The notes under the pieces were generated by a model. That model did no database searches. It worked only from the letters and a program-made list of their open reading frames with translations, and was not told where the DNA came from. Shown here piece after piece: positions 56,536 through 64,000 of a stretch of 64,000 bases of DNA. The DNA is from Bacteroidota bacterium (GTDB taxonomy: Bacteria; Bacteroidota; Bacteroidia; UKL13-3). Position 1 is the stretch's first letter; the number at the start of each line of letters is the position of its first letter. The translations under genes and the position numbers were made by a program. Location: NCBI GenBank assembly GCA_027482225.1, contig JAIXWD010000011.1, forward strand, positions 1 through 64,000. The letters run 5' to 3'.

Positions 56536-57519
56536 ATGACTAAAGCAAAAGAAATTCAAAAAGCCTTTTTAGCACGAGTTAAATCCGTTTTACCAAATAA
56601 TGTTTCGTTTGTTGACGAACTAGCCGAATTGCTTAATACAAGTAATGATAGCGCTTATCGCAGACTGAGGGCTGAAACCTTATTAAGTATTGACGAAATT
56701 GCACTGATATGTGCACATTTTAAAGTTCCACTCGAAACTCAAACCCAAACCAATGCTAATAATGTTAGTTTTAATTATTTTAAATTGGATGGTAAAGAAG
56801 AAAACTTTAAGCATTGGCTGGTAACCATGCGCGACAATGTTAAAGTTATTAGTGAAATACCAGAAAGCACCATATTATATGCTGCAGACGACATTCCAAT
56901 ATGGCACCACTTTTTTGATGATGAATTAACATCATTTAAAATATTTTATTGGCTTAAGAACATTGTAAATGTTGAATCGTATAATGGCAAAAAATTCCAT
57001 GCTTCTTTGGTTGATAAAAATTTAATAGATATAGCCAAAGAATTACTTCACTACTACAATCAATGCCAATCAACTGAAGTTTGGAATGAAGACACACTCA
57101 ACAGCACGGTTAAACAAGTTGAATATTTCTGGGAATCGGGTTATTTTGAGAACAAAGAACAAGCGCTTAAAATTTGTGATTGTTTAATTGCTAGTATTAA
57201 GAACCTAGAGATGAAAGCTGAAACAGAAAGTAAAGAAGGTAATGGCGTTAAAAATTTCAGGTTATTTCAAAGCGAAATCATGATAGGCAACAACAGTATT
57301 ATTGTAAATTTAAAGGGAAATAAGATCGCCTACTTAAGTAATAACACTTTTAATATGATGAGCACAACTTCTCCTGATTTTGTAAAAGAAAACGAGGAAT
57401 GGGTAAATAACTTGTTACGCAAATCAATACAAATAAGCGCAGTATCTGAGAAGCAAAGAAATCGCTTTTTTAAAGGCATGTTTGATAAATTAGAACAACT
57501 TAAATCTCGAATACAATAA
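56536..57519 (+). CDS. Helix-turn-helix-type regulator, uncharacterised
   Basis: 327 residues. The N-terminal ~70 residues look like a DNA-binding HTH fold (SFVDELAELLNTSNDSAYRRLR, LSIDEIALICAHFKVP), of a type seen in Bacteroidota transcription factors; the remainder is a helical domain with no recognised motif (IWHHFFDDELTSFKIFYWL). It is divergent from the outer-membrane-like gene at 55249, which may be its target (inference). Start fixed by the first ATG; no obvious SD. Confidence 0.7.
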   Translation: MTKAKEIQKAFLARVKSVLPNNVSFVDELAELLNTSNDSAYRRLRAETLLSIDEIALICAHFKVPLETQTQTNANNVSFNYFKLDGKEENFKHWLVTMRDNVKVISEIPESTILYAADDIPIWHHFFDDELTSFKIFYWLKNIVNVESYNGKKFHASLVDKNLIDIAKELLHYYNQCQSTEVWNEDTLNSTVKQVEYFWESGYFENKEQALKICDCLIASIKNLEMKAETESKEGNGVKNFRLFQSEIMIGNNSIIVNLKGNKIAYLSNNTFNMMSTTSPDFVKENEEWVNNLLRKSIQISAVSEKQRNRFFKGMFDKLEQLKSRIQ

Positions 57520-57523
57520 ATAC

Positions 57524-57531
57524 TATATTCG
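57524..57531 (+). promoter_or_regulatory. Promoter-like box of the aminotransferase
   Basis: TATATTCG, one mismatch to TAnnTTTG, 18 nt before the ATG; identical to the purD box. Confidence 0.35.
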
Positions 57532-57549
57532 CACTTTAACTGTATACAT

Positions 57550-58740
57550 ATGAGTTTAGCGCTTCGCGTTGATTATATTAATGAGCCACAAACTATAGCT
57601 ATGGCCAAATTGGGTAGAGAATTATCAGCCCAAGGTTTTGATGTGATTAGTTTAAGTTTAGGTGAACCTGATTTTACCACACCGCAACATATTAAAGATG
57701 CCGCTAAAGATGCTATTGAAAACAACTTTAGTTATTACACCCCAGTTGCTGGTATTCCTGAATTACGCGAAGCCATAGTAAAAAAGTTTAAGCGTGATAA
57801 CAACTTACACTTTACACCTGAACAAATTCTGGTTTCAACAGGTGCAAAACATTGCATCATGAATGCCATGATGGCTTTAGTAAATAGTGGTGATGAGGTA
57901 ATTATACCTACTCCTTATTGGGTGAGTTATTCGGAAATGGCAAAGTTGATTGAAGGAGTTCCTGTATTTATTCATGCAACAATTGAACAACAATACAAAA
58001 TAAACGCACAGCAATTAGAGGCTGCTATCAGCCCCAAAAGTAAGATGTTTATTTTTTCATCGCCATGTAACCCAACAGGCAGTGTTTACAGCAAAGAAGA
58101 ACTGGCTGCGTTGGTAAGTGTGTTTGAAAAACATCCAAATATTTACATCATTTCTGACGAGATTTATGAGTTTATCAACTTTGTTGGCACACATGAAAGT
58201 ATCGGTTGTTTTGATAGCATTAAAGACCGTGTAATTACCATAAATGGCTTATCTAAAGGTTATGCAATGACTGGATGGAGGTTAGGATACATGGCCGCAC
58301 ATCCCTCCATTACAAAAGCTTGCGAAAAAATTCAAAGTCAGTTTACTTCTGCTACTAGCAGCATTACACAAAAGGCAGCTGTGGCAGCACTTAATGGTGA
58401 TATGAAACCAAGTGAAGAAATGGTGAAAGCATTTAAACGCAGACGTGATTTGATATTAAACGAGGTTAAACAAATACCAAATTGGGTGTGTAATAATCCT
58501 GAAGGTGCATTTTATTTGTTTCCTGATGTGAGTTATTACTTCGGTAAATCATTTAACGGAAAAACCATAAATACAGCTACTGATTTATGTATGTATTTGC
58601 TACATAATGCTCATGTAAGCATGGTAACCGGTGAGGCATTTGGTGCACCAAAATGCATTCGTATTAGTTATGCCACCAGCGATGATAAAATTGTGGAGGC
58701 TATGCACAGAATAAAAAAAGCATTAGATGTGCTTACTTAA
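57550..58740 (+). CDS. PLP-dependent aminotransferase, aspartate aminotransferase type
   Basis: Class I/II aminotransferase of the type Ib aspartate/aromatic group. 396 residues: GEPDFTTP near the start, SPCNPTGS with N174, PLP-binding K236 in NGLSKGYAMTGWR, R244, and a C-terminal CIRISYATS carboxylate Arg. Probably transfers amino groups between aspartate (or another amino acid) and 2-oxoglutarate; exact substrate not decided. A 22-bp gap separates it from the kinase downstream. Confidence 0.93.
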   Translation: MSLALRVDYINEPQTIAMAKLGRELSAQGFDVISLSLGEPDFTTPQHIKDAAKDAIENNFSYYTPVAGIPELREAIVKKFKRDNNLHFTPEQILVSTGAKHCIMNAMMALVNSGDEVIIPTPYWVSYSEMAKLIEGVPVFIHATIEQQYKINAQQLEAAISPKSKMFIFSSPCNPTGSVYSKEELAALVSVFEKHPNIYIISDEIYEFINFVGTHESIGCFDSIKDRVITINGLSKGYAMTGWRLGYMAAHPSITKACEKIQSQFTSATSSITQKAAVAALNGDMKPSEEMVKAFKRRRDLILNEVKQIPNWVCNNPEGAFYLFPDVSYYFGKSFNGKTINTATDLCMYLLHNAHVSMVTGEAFGAPKCIRISYATSDDKIVEAMHRIKKALDVLT

Positions 58741-58762
58741 TTACTTTTAGCTAATCAACACA

Positions 58763-59737
58763 ATGAAAAATATACTTGAGCAATTTAAAGGTTTAAAAGT
58801 TTTGATAGTGGGCGATGTGATGATTGATGCCTACTATTTTGGAAAAGTAGATAGAATTTCACCGGAAGCTCCTGTTCCTGTTGTTGCAGTGGAAAAAAAA
58901 GAAAATCGACTAGGTGGCGCAGCTAATGTGGCTATGAATTTAGTTGCTCTTGGTGCTAAACCAATTGTATGCTCAGTTGTGGGTAATGATAAAGATGGTG
59001 ATGATTTAATTGATTTGTTTCATCAACAAGGTGTGGGTACCACAGGTATTGTCAAATCTAAAGATAGAGCAACTACTGTGAAGCTACGTGTAATCTCACA
59101 AGCTACACAAATGCTACGTATTGATACAGAAAATACAGAACCTATATCTGCCGTAGAAAGTTATGAATTAGTTGAACGCATACACCAATTATTAATTGAT
59201 GCAGATGTCCTCATATTTGAAGACTATGACAAGGGTGTTTTAACTACAGATAACATTGCTAAAATTACTGAGGAAGCCCACAAAAGAGGAATTCCGGTTG
59301 TGGTTGACCCCAAAAAACGCAACTTCAATGCTTACAAAAATGCCGATTTATTTAAACCCAATTTAAAAGAATTGCGTGAAGGTTTACACAAGGATATTGA
59401 CGTGAGTGATAAACTGGCATTTGAAGCTGCAGTAAAATCAATGATGCAAACCATGCAACTTAAACATGCCATGATTACCTTGAGCGAAAAAGGTGTAATG
59501 ATTACAGATGGAATTACGTTTGAATACATTCCTGCACACATCAGAAAAATTGCAGATGTAAGTGGTGCAGGCGATACTGTAATTAGTGTTACAGCATTGT
59601 GTTTTGCATTAAAATTAAATATGAAACAAACTGCTGCCATGGCTAACTTAGCTGGAGGTTTGGTGTGTGAAGAAATTGGTGTTGTTCCAATCAATAAAGC
59701 AAAATTAGAATCCGAACTAAATACCCTTTTATTTTAA
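58763..59737 (+). CDS. PfkB-family sugar kinase, heptose-7-phosphate kinase-like
   Basis: 324 residues, the RfaE/HldE kinase-domain type: LIVGDVMIDAYYFGKVDRISPEAPVPVV at the N-terminus, RLGGAANVAMNL, and the catalytic base D271 in DVSGAGDT. It would phosphorylate D-glycero-beta-D-manno-heptose 7-phosphate in the LPS-heptose route, but the nucleotidyltransferase half of HldE is absent from this protein. Fits on the same strand as the aminotransferase; operon likely. Confidence 0.85.
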   Translation: MKNILEQFKGLKVLIVGDVMIDAYYFGKVDRISPEAPVPVVAVEKKENRLGGAANVAMNLVALGAKPIVCSVVGNDKDGDDLIDLFHQQGVGTTGIVKSKDRATTVKLRVISQATQMLRIDTENTEPISAVESYELVERIHQLLIDADVLIFEDYDKGVLTTDNIAKITEEAHKRGIPVVVDPKKRNFNAYKNADLFKPNLKELREGLHKDIDVSDKLAFEAAVKSMMQTMQLKHAMITLSEKGVMITDGITFEYIPAHIRKIADVSGAGDTVISVTALCFALKLNMKQTAAMANLAGGLVCEEIGVVPINKAKLESELNTLLF

Positions 59738-59801
59738 TAAAATGTTTTAAGGCCATAATGGCCAAAAAAATTAAGTAAACACAACTAAACTAATATAATA
59801 T

Positions 59802-60125
59802 ATGTTACTAACAACAACCAACAATATTGAAGGCCGAAAAGTAAAACAATACATAGGTATTGTAACAGGTGAGGTAATTTTAGGCGCTAATTTATTTAAA
59901 GACTTTTTTGCTTCCATTCGCGATATTATTGGTGGTCGATCAGGCTCATACGAAAAAGTATTGAAAGAAGCCAAAGATAGTGCCTTGCAAGAGTTAACCG
60001 ATAAAGCCCGCGCTGTTGGTGCAAATGCCATTATTGGTATTGATTTAGACTATGAAACATTAGGAGCAAATGGAAGTATGCTTATGGTAAGTGCCAGCGG
60101 TACTGCTGTAATTTTAGAAGATTAA
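59802..60125 (+). CDS. UPF0145/YbjQ-family protein
   Basis: 107 residues with the YbjQ hallmarks: [57 protein letters not shown]. Function unknown; a homo-pentameric fold is known in the family. It ends 12 bp before the GldN-like gene. Confidence 0.9.
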   Translation: MLLTTTNNIEGRKVKQYIGIVTGEVILGANLFKDFFASIRDIIGGRSGSYEKVLKEAKDSALQELTDKARAVGANAIIGIDLDYETLGANGSMLMVSASGTAVILED

Positions 60126-60137
60126 TTTCCATAAGCC

Positions 60138-60938
60138 GTGCGATATTACGCAGTTTTATTTTTTGTATTAATTTGGTGTGAAGTATTGTTGGCCCAACGC
60201 CAAGCTATACCCCCAAAACAAATGCGAGAAGCTGATGCGTTATACGCCAAACGTATTTGGCGCATAATTGATTTGCGCGAACGCCAGAATAAAGTTGCCG
60301 CTTGGCCGCGTAATCCATTAACTAAGGTATTGTATGATGCTACCTTGGTTGGTAAACTCAGGCCTTACCATAACGATTCGCTTAAATAATTTTATGATGT
60401 TGAACAATTTTTAAAACTTGGAACGGATACTTTCCTTTTAAAGAAATTAATTAATCCAAATGGTGATGACGACAACTACACCATGGATACCGTAATAGAA
60501 CGTTTTAACCCAACTGAGCGCATTAAACAATTATTGGTGTTGGAAGAATGGTATTTTGATAAACGCACCTCGCAACAACGTGCACAAATAATTGCATTGG
60601 CACCTTTGTACCAGCGAAAAATTGCGGGCTTCGACTTAGGATTTGTGCCTTTATGTTGGTACAAATTTTACGATAGATTTGATAAAGAAAGTGATTGTAG
60701 AGATGTTTTGGTAAACTCTTTGATGTATAACTCGGGAAACCCTTACCAAAAATTTAGTTATGATGATTGGTTTGAACAACGCAATTTCAGCAGCTTCATC
60801 ATAAAAGAAAGTAACCCATATGATATATTTATTATGGACGACCCTGAAATAAAACGTAAGGGTTTAGATGCTTTAATTGAGGCAGGAAAACTAAAACAAC
60901 AAACTTTGGAACAAGAACATGACCTATACGAAAACTAG
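60138..60938 (+). pseudogene. GldN/PorN-like gene interrupted by an in-frame TAA
   Basis: The GTG at 60138 starts a signal peptide (VLFFVLIWCEVLLAQ) and 83 residues with GldN features (ADALYAKRIWRIIDLRERQN), then TAA at 60387-60389. The same frame continues without break to 60938, with the rest of GldN: FNPTERIKQLLVLEEWYFDKRTS, YDDWFEQRNFSSFIIKESNPYD and the C-terminal LEQEHDLYEN. GldN/PorN is a periplasmic ring component of the T9SS. Here no gldKLM neighbours exist, so it is likely a paralogue. The stop may be real decay, an error, or a read-through stop; the first ATG after the break is at 60483. Confidence 0.85.
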
Positions 60939-60989
60939 TGGCTCATTTTTTGGCACGAAATTTAAGTACAACTTGAAAACTTTACCGTT

Positions 60990-61541
60990 ATGAAAAAATA
61001 CTTATTAGCAGCTTTAGTAATCTCATCAATTTTTATAGCATGTAAAACAAAAATGGAGGGTATGAGCGAAGTTAAAACTCCCTTTAGCGGAAATAAATAC
61101 GAAGGCAATAAACGTTGGTTTAAGGCTGTGGCCAGTGGCGAAAGCATGAATTTAGAAACTAGCAAAGATAAGGCCATGCTAAGTGCTAAACAACGCTTGG
61201 CAGCATCTGTTCAAACCCAGCTTAAAAACGTAAGCGAAAACTACAAAGGCGAACGTGTAGTTGGTGATAACATGGGCGATTTTAATGAGCGTTTCCAACA
61301 ACTTACACGTGAAGTAACCAACCAAACTTTGGTAGAAGTACAATTGATTGAGCAAAAAGTATTTCAGAACGATAAAAACAGAAACTTTGTAACTTGGGTT
61401 GCCATTGAGGCGCGCAAACGTATCGTGTATAAAAAACTTAAAGAGATTGCCAATACACGCACTTCGTTAAGCGATAAAGATAAAGCCTACATTAACCAAA
61501 TGTTAGATGATGCTATTAAAGAATTAGATGACAACGAATAA
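60990..61541 (+). CDS. LPP20-like lipoprotein
   Basis: 183 residues with lipobox FIAC (Cys18). An LPP20-like domain is suggested by KRWFKAVASGES, SKDKAMLSAKQRLAASVQTQL and the C-terminal VTWVAIEARKRIVYKKLKE. The role of LPP20 proteins is not established beyond surface lipoproteins. It lies 51 bp after the GldN-like gene on the same strand and is followed by a strong terminator. Confidence 0.78.
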   Translation: MKKYLLAALVISSIFIACKTKMEGMSEVKTPFSGNKYEGNKRWFKAVASGESMNLETSKDKAMLSAKQRLAASVQTQLKNVSENYKGERVVGDNMGDFNERFQQLTREVTNQTLVEVQLIEQKVFQNDKNRNFVTWVAIEARKRIVYKKLKEIANTRTSLSDKDKAYINQMLDDAIKELDDNE

Positions 61542-61549
61542 TAAGTAAC

Positions 61550-61584
61550 AAAAACGCCCCGAACAATATGTTCGGGGCGTTTTT
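61550..61584. terminator. Bidirectional terminator between the LPP20-like gene and trxA
   Basis: 16-bp perfect stem (AAAAACGCCCCGAACA and complement) with ATA loop and T-run; serves convergent genes. Confidence 0.93.
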
Positions 61585-61604
61585 TTATTTTAATAACCGA
61601 TGAA

Positions 61605-61925
61605 TTAAGCCATTTGGCCTTCTAATTTATTTACTAAAACATGTTTTGGTACTGCACCAACTTGTTTGTCTACCACTTGTCCGTTTTTAAAGAACAACAA
61701 AGCAGGAATGCTCATGATACCAAAATCAGTTGCTACTTTAGGGTTGTGATCAACGTTTAATTTACCAACTATTGCTTTGCCTTCGTATTCTTTAGCAATT
61801 TCTTCTACAACCGGACCAACCATGCGGCACGGGCCACACCATTCTGCCCAAAAATCTACCAATACAGGTTTGTCGCTTTTTAATACCAACTCTTCAAAGT
61901 TGCTGTCTGTTATTTCTAATGCCAT
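61605..61925 (-). CDS. trxA: Thioredoxin
   Basis: 106-residue cytoplasmic disulfide reductase with the WCGPC active site (C30, C33) in [38 protein letters not shown] including the cis-Pro. Full length, single gene, reads leftward toward the bidirectional terminator; dnaE is transcribed in the same direction from its right. Confidence 0.97.
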   Translation of the reverse strand: MALEITDSNFEELVLKSDKPVLVDFWAEWCGPCRMVGPVVEEIAKEYEGKAIVGKLNVDHNPKVATDFGIMSIPALLFFKNGQVVDKQVGAVPKHVLVNKLEGQMA

Positions 61926-62042
61926 AATTTTATGTGTTTATGTTGTTTTATTTTCTAATGCAATATTCAATAATAATTCCAAAGTTTAAAGCATTTACAT
62001 TTTGGCAGTTAATCTGCACATAAGTTTTTATTATTTGGTAGG

Positions 62043-64000
62043 CTAAGCATTAATTTTATAATCCAATTCCAACTCATCAAAACGTTTCATGGTATCATTA
62101 TCAAAATTAATTTTAAATCTGCGCGAGGCTGCCAATACCACAATCTTTTGTTTTTCATCTATAATATTCAACTTAAGCAGGGCATTACCTTTGCTGTGGT
62201 CTAGCAATTGAAAAAACTCTTGCACAAAATGTTGTTGCACCTTTTCCGTTTTAATATTAACCAAAACAGAAGTCAACATTTTTTCGCGTACATCAGCCAA
62301 TAAGGTCATGCTGTTTACTTTAAATTCAAATTGGTCTTCACTGTTAAACCGTGGTTTCATCATGCCTTTTAAAAACAACATTTGCCCCATGCTAATTAAG
62401 TGTTTGTACTTTAGGTAATCCTCACTCCACATCATTATTTTAGTAGACCCACTATAATCTTCAATGGTAAAACCACCGTATGGTTTGTTATTCTTCTGAC
62501 TTGTTTTTTCGTAACAATCAATCACTACCCCTGCAATACTAATCTCCACTCCTTTTTTATCTTCAAGGTCGGCCATATTAGTATTTACAAAGTTTTTAAA
62601 TTCTATTTTATAATCATCCAGAGGATGACCACTTAAATACATACCTACCACTTCTTTTTCTTTATGCAATTTTTTCATCAAACCCCAATGTTCACATGCT
62701 GGAATAGCAGGCTCAGCCAACGTAACAGTTGTGGATCCACCAAACAGAGATTGTTGGTTTGCATTTTCGTTGGCAGCAGCATTATTGGCATAGCGTATTG
62801 CCTTTTCAAGTAAGTTTGGCTCATCGCCTTCTTCAGGATGGAAATATTGAGCACGATGTACATTAGGGAATCCATCAAATGCACCCGCAAATGCTAAACC
62901 TTCTAATGTTTTTTTACTTACCAAACGGGAACTTACACGTTTAGTTAAATCGAATATAGAAGTAAAAGGTCCATTGGCATCACGCTCGGCAATCAATTCA
63001 ATAACAGCAGCTTCACCCACTCCTTTTATCGCACCTAATCCAAAGCGTATTTCACCTTTTTTATTAACTGCAAAATTCACTTGCGATTCATTTACATCAG
63101 GCCCAAGTACGTTTGTGCCCATGCGTTTACACTCCTCCATAAAAAAAGTAACCTTATCTATATTACTTTGGTTATTGGTAAGCAGTGCACTCATGTATTC
63201 ACCTGGGTAGTGGGCTTTTAAATAACCCGTTTGAAATGCAACAAAAGCATAACAGGTAGAGTGCGATTTATTAAACGCGTAGGAAGCAAATGCTTCCCAA
63301 TCTGTCCAAATTTTTTCTAATACTTTTGGATCATGACCTTTTGCTGATGCCCCTTCAATAAATTGGGGCTTTAATTTGTCAAGCGTTTTACGATCTTTCT
63401 TACCCATGGCTTTACGCAGCACATCGGCATCACCTTTGGTAAAGTTAGCCAACTTTTGCGATAGCAACATCACCTGCTCTTGATATACCGTAATACCATA
63501 GGTATCTTTAAGGTGCTCTTCCATATCGGCCAAATCATAAACTACTTCCTCTTTACCATGTTTACGGTTAATAAAGTTAGGAATGTATGCTAATGGGCCC
63601 GGGCGATACAAGGCATTCATGGCAATCAAGTCTTCGAATCGATCTGGTTTTAATTCTTTAAGGTACTTTTGCATACCAGCACTTTCAAACTGAAAAGTAC
63701 CATTGGTTTCACCTCTTGCAAATAAATCTAATGTTGCTTTGTCATCAAGCGGTATGGTATCAATATCCAAATCAATGCCATGATTTTGTTTGATTAATTG
63801 CAAAGTGTCACGAATGATGGTTAAGTTTTTTAAACCCAAGAAATCCATCTTAATTACACCTGCATCTTCAATTACTTTACCATCATATTGGGTAAGCAAT
63901 AAATCAGAATCTTTAGCTACCGCAACTGGAATTAAATCGGTAAGATCATGCGGTGCAATGATGATACCAGCTGCATGCACTCCTGTGCCGCGAACTGACC
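62043..64000 (-). CDS. dnaE: DNA polymerase III alpha subunit, C-terminal part (cut by window edge)
   Basis: The frame runs off the right end at base 64000; 652 residues of the C-terminal two thirds are visible. It includes palm/fingers motifs GVHAAGIIIAP, MDFLGLKNLT, FQFESAGM, YRPGPLAYIPNF, YGITVYQEQVM, KADVLRKAMGKK-like, and NKSHSTCYAFVAFQTGYLKAHYP, then a HhH (GAIKGVGEAAV) and an OB domain (~480-560). The upstream polymerase and PHP domains lie outside the window. It is the replicative polymerase of the fork that DnaB also serves. Confidence 0.95.
   Translation of the reverse strand, partial: SVRGTGVHAAGIIIAPHDLTDLIPVAVAKDSDLLLTQYDGKVIEDAGVIKMDFLGLKNLTIIRDTLQLIKQNHGIDLDIDTIPLDDKATLDLFARGETNGTFQFESAGMQKYLKELKPDRFEDLIAMNALYRPGPLAYIPNFINRKHGKEEVVYDLADMEEHLKDTYGITVYQEQVMLLSQKLANFTKGDADVLRKAMGKKDRKTLDKLKPQFIEGASAKGHDPKVLEKIWTDWEAFASYAFNKSHSTCYAFVAFQTGYLKAHYPGEYMSALLTNNQSNIDKVTFFMEECKRMGTNVLGPDVNESQVNFAVNKKGEIRFGLGAIKGVGEAAVIELIAERDANGPFTSIFDLTKRVSSRLVSKKTLEGLAFAGAFDGFPNVHRAQYFHPEEGDEPNLLEKAIRYANNAAANENANQQSLFGGSTTVTLAEPAIPACEHWGLMKKLHKEKEVVGMYLSGHPLDDYKIEFKNFVNTNMADLEDKKGVEISIAGVVIDCYEKTSQKNNKPYGGFTIEDYSGSTKIMMWSEDYLKYKHLISMGQMLFLKGMMKPRFNSEDQFEFKVNSMTLLADVREKMLTSVLVNIKTEKVQQHFVQEFFQLLDHSKGNALLKLNIIDEKQKIVVLAASRRFKINFDNDTMKRFDELELDYKINA

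Noticed and set aside
59751-59763. GGCCATAATGGCC as a terminator after the heptose kinase
   Set aside because: Loop is a single base and the T-run is only on the other strand.
60950-60967. TTGGCACGAAATTTAAG resembling a sigma-54 promoter
   Set aside because: The -12 GC is missing at the right distance, so only the -24 half fits.

Overview
The window is a chromosome segment of a low-GC Bacteroidota (Bacteroidetes) bacterium. The evidence is several secreted proteins carrying type IX secretion system (T9SS) C-terminal sorting domains of type A or B, a GldN/PorN-like and a PorE-like protein, Bacteroidota-style promoters (a TAnnTTTG box close to the start codon), and core genes with typical Bacteroidota sequence (fused E1 alpha/beta dehydrogenase, eukaryote-like isocitrate dehydrogenase, Tex, GH3). 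No tRNA, rRNA, CRISPR array, prophage or insertion sequence was recognised. The genus cannot be told from the sequence alone.

Layout. 1-10.1 kb: a truncated surface protein, radA, a candidate small RNA, a polyprenyl synthetase, and a leftward group pssA, M28 peptidase, GH3 protein and PorE-like OmpA protein. 10.2-18.1 kb: a large secreted subtilase, dusB, and a rightward cluster of CPBP protease, DUF2007, cdsA and SRPBCC. 18.3-22.5 kb: leftward E1 dehydrogenase and dnaB, followed by an AT-rich gap with two perfect DnaA boxes. 23-34 kb: T9SS cargo proteins, tex, and a small membrane-protein cluster (TM2, secreted protein, DUF2752). 34-43 kb: rny, zapA, a coiled-coil protein, two lipoproteins, icd, tcdA, tatD and a PNGase F-like T9SS protein. 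43.7-51.8 kb: an orphan response regulator, a lipoprotein gene broken by a stop codon, a T9SS cargo protein, purD, a THUMP methyltransferase, a START protein, arfB and a cyclophilin. 51.9-64 kb: a two-copy inverted-repeat-bounded element, clpB, an outer-membrane-like protein, a regulator, an aminotransferase, a heptose kinase, a UPF0145 protein, a GldN-like gene with an in-frame stop, an LPP20-like lipoprotein, trxA and the 3' part of dnaE.

How the genes fit together. Two themes dominate: housekeeping (replication and repair: dnaB, dnaE, radA; phospholipid synthesis: cdsA, pssA; RNA: rny, dusB, tcdA, arfB, tex) and the cell surface (at least six T9SS cargo proteins, a GldN paralogue, a PorE-like anchor, many lipoproteins). 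The most unusual signals are three genes whose reading frames are interrupted by one event each: a slip-prone A6 run in a DUF2752 gene, an in-frame TAA just after the lipobox of a lipoprotein, and an in-frame TAA in the GldN-like gene. The candidate small RNA, the paired intergenic element next to clpB, the near-leaderless starts and the DnaA boxes upstream of dnaB also deserve a second look.
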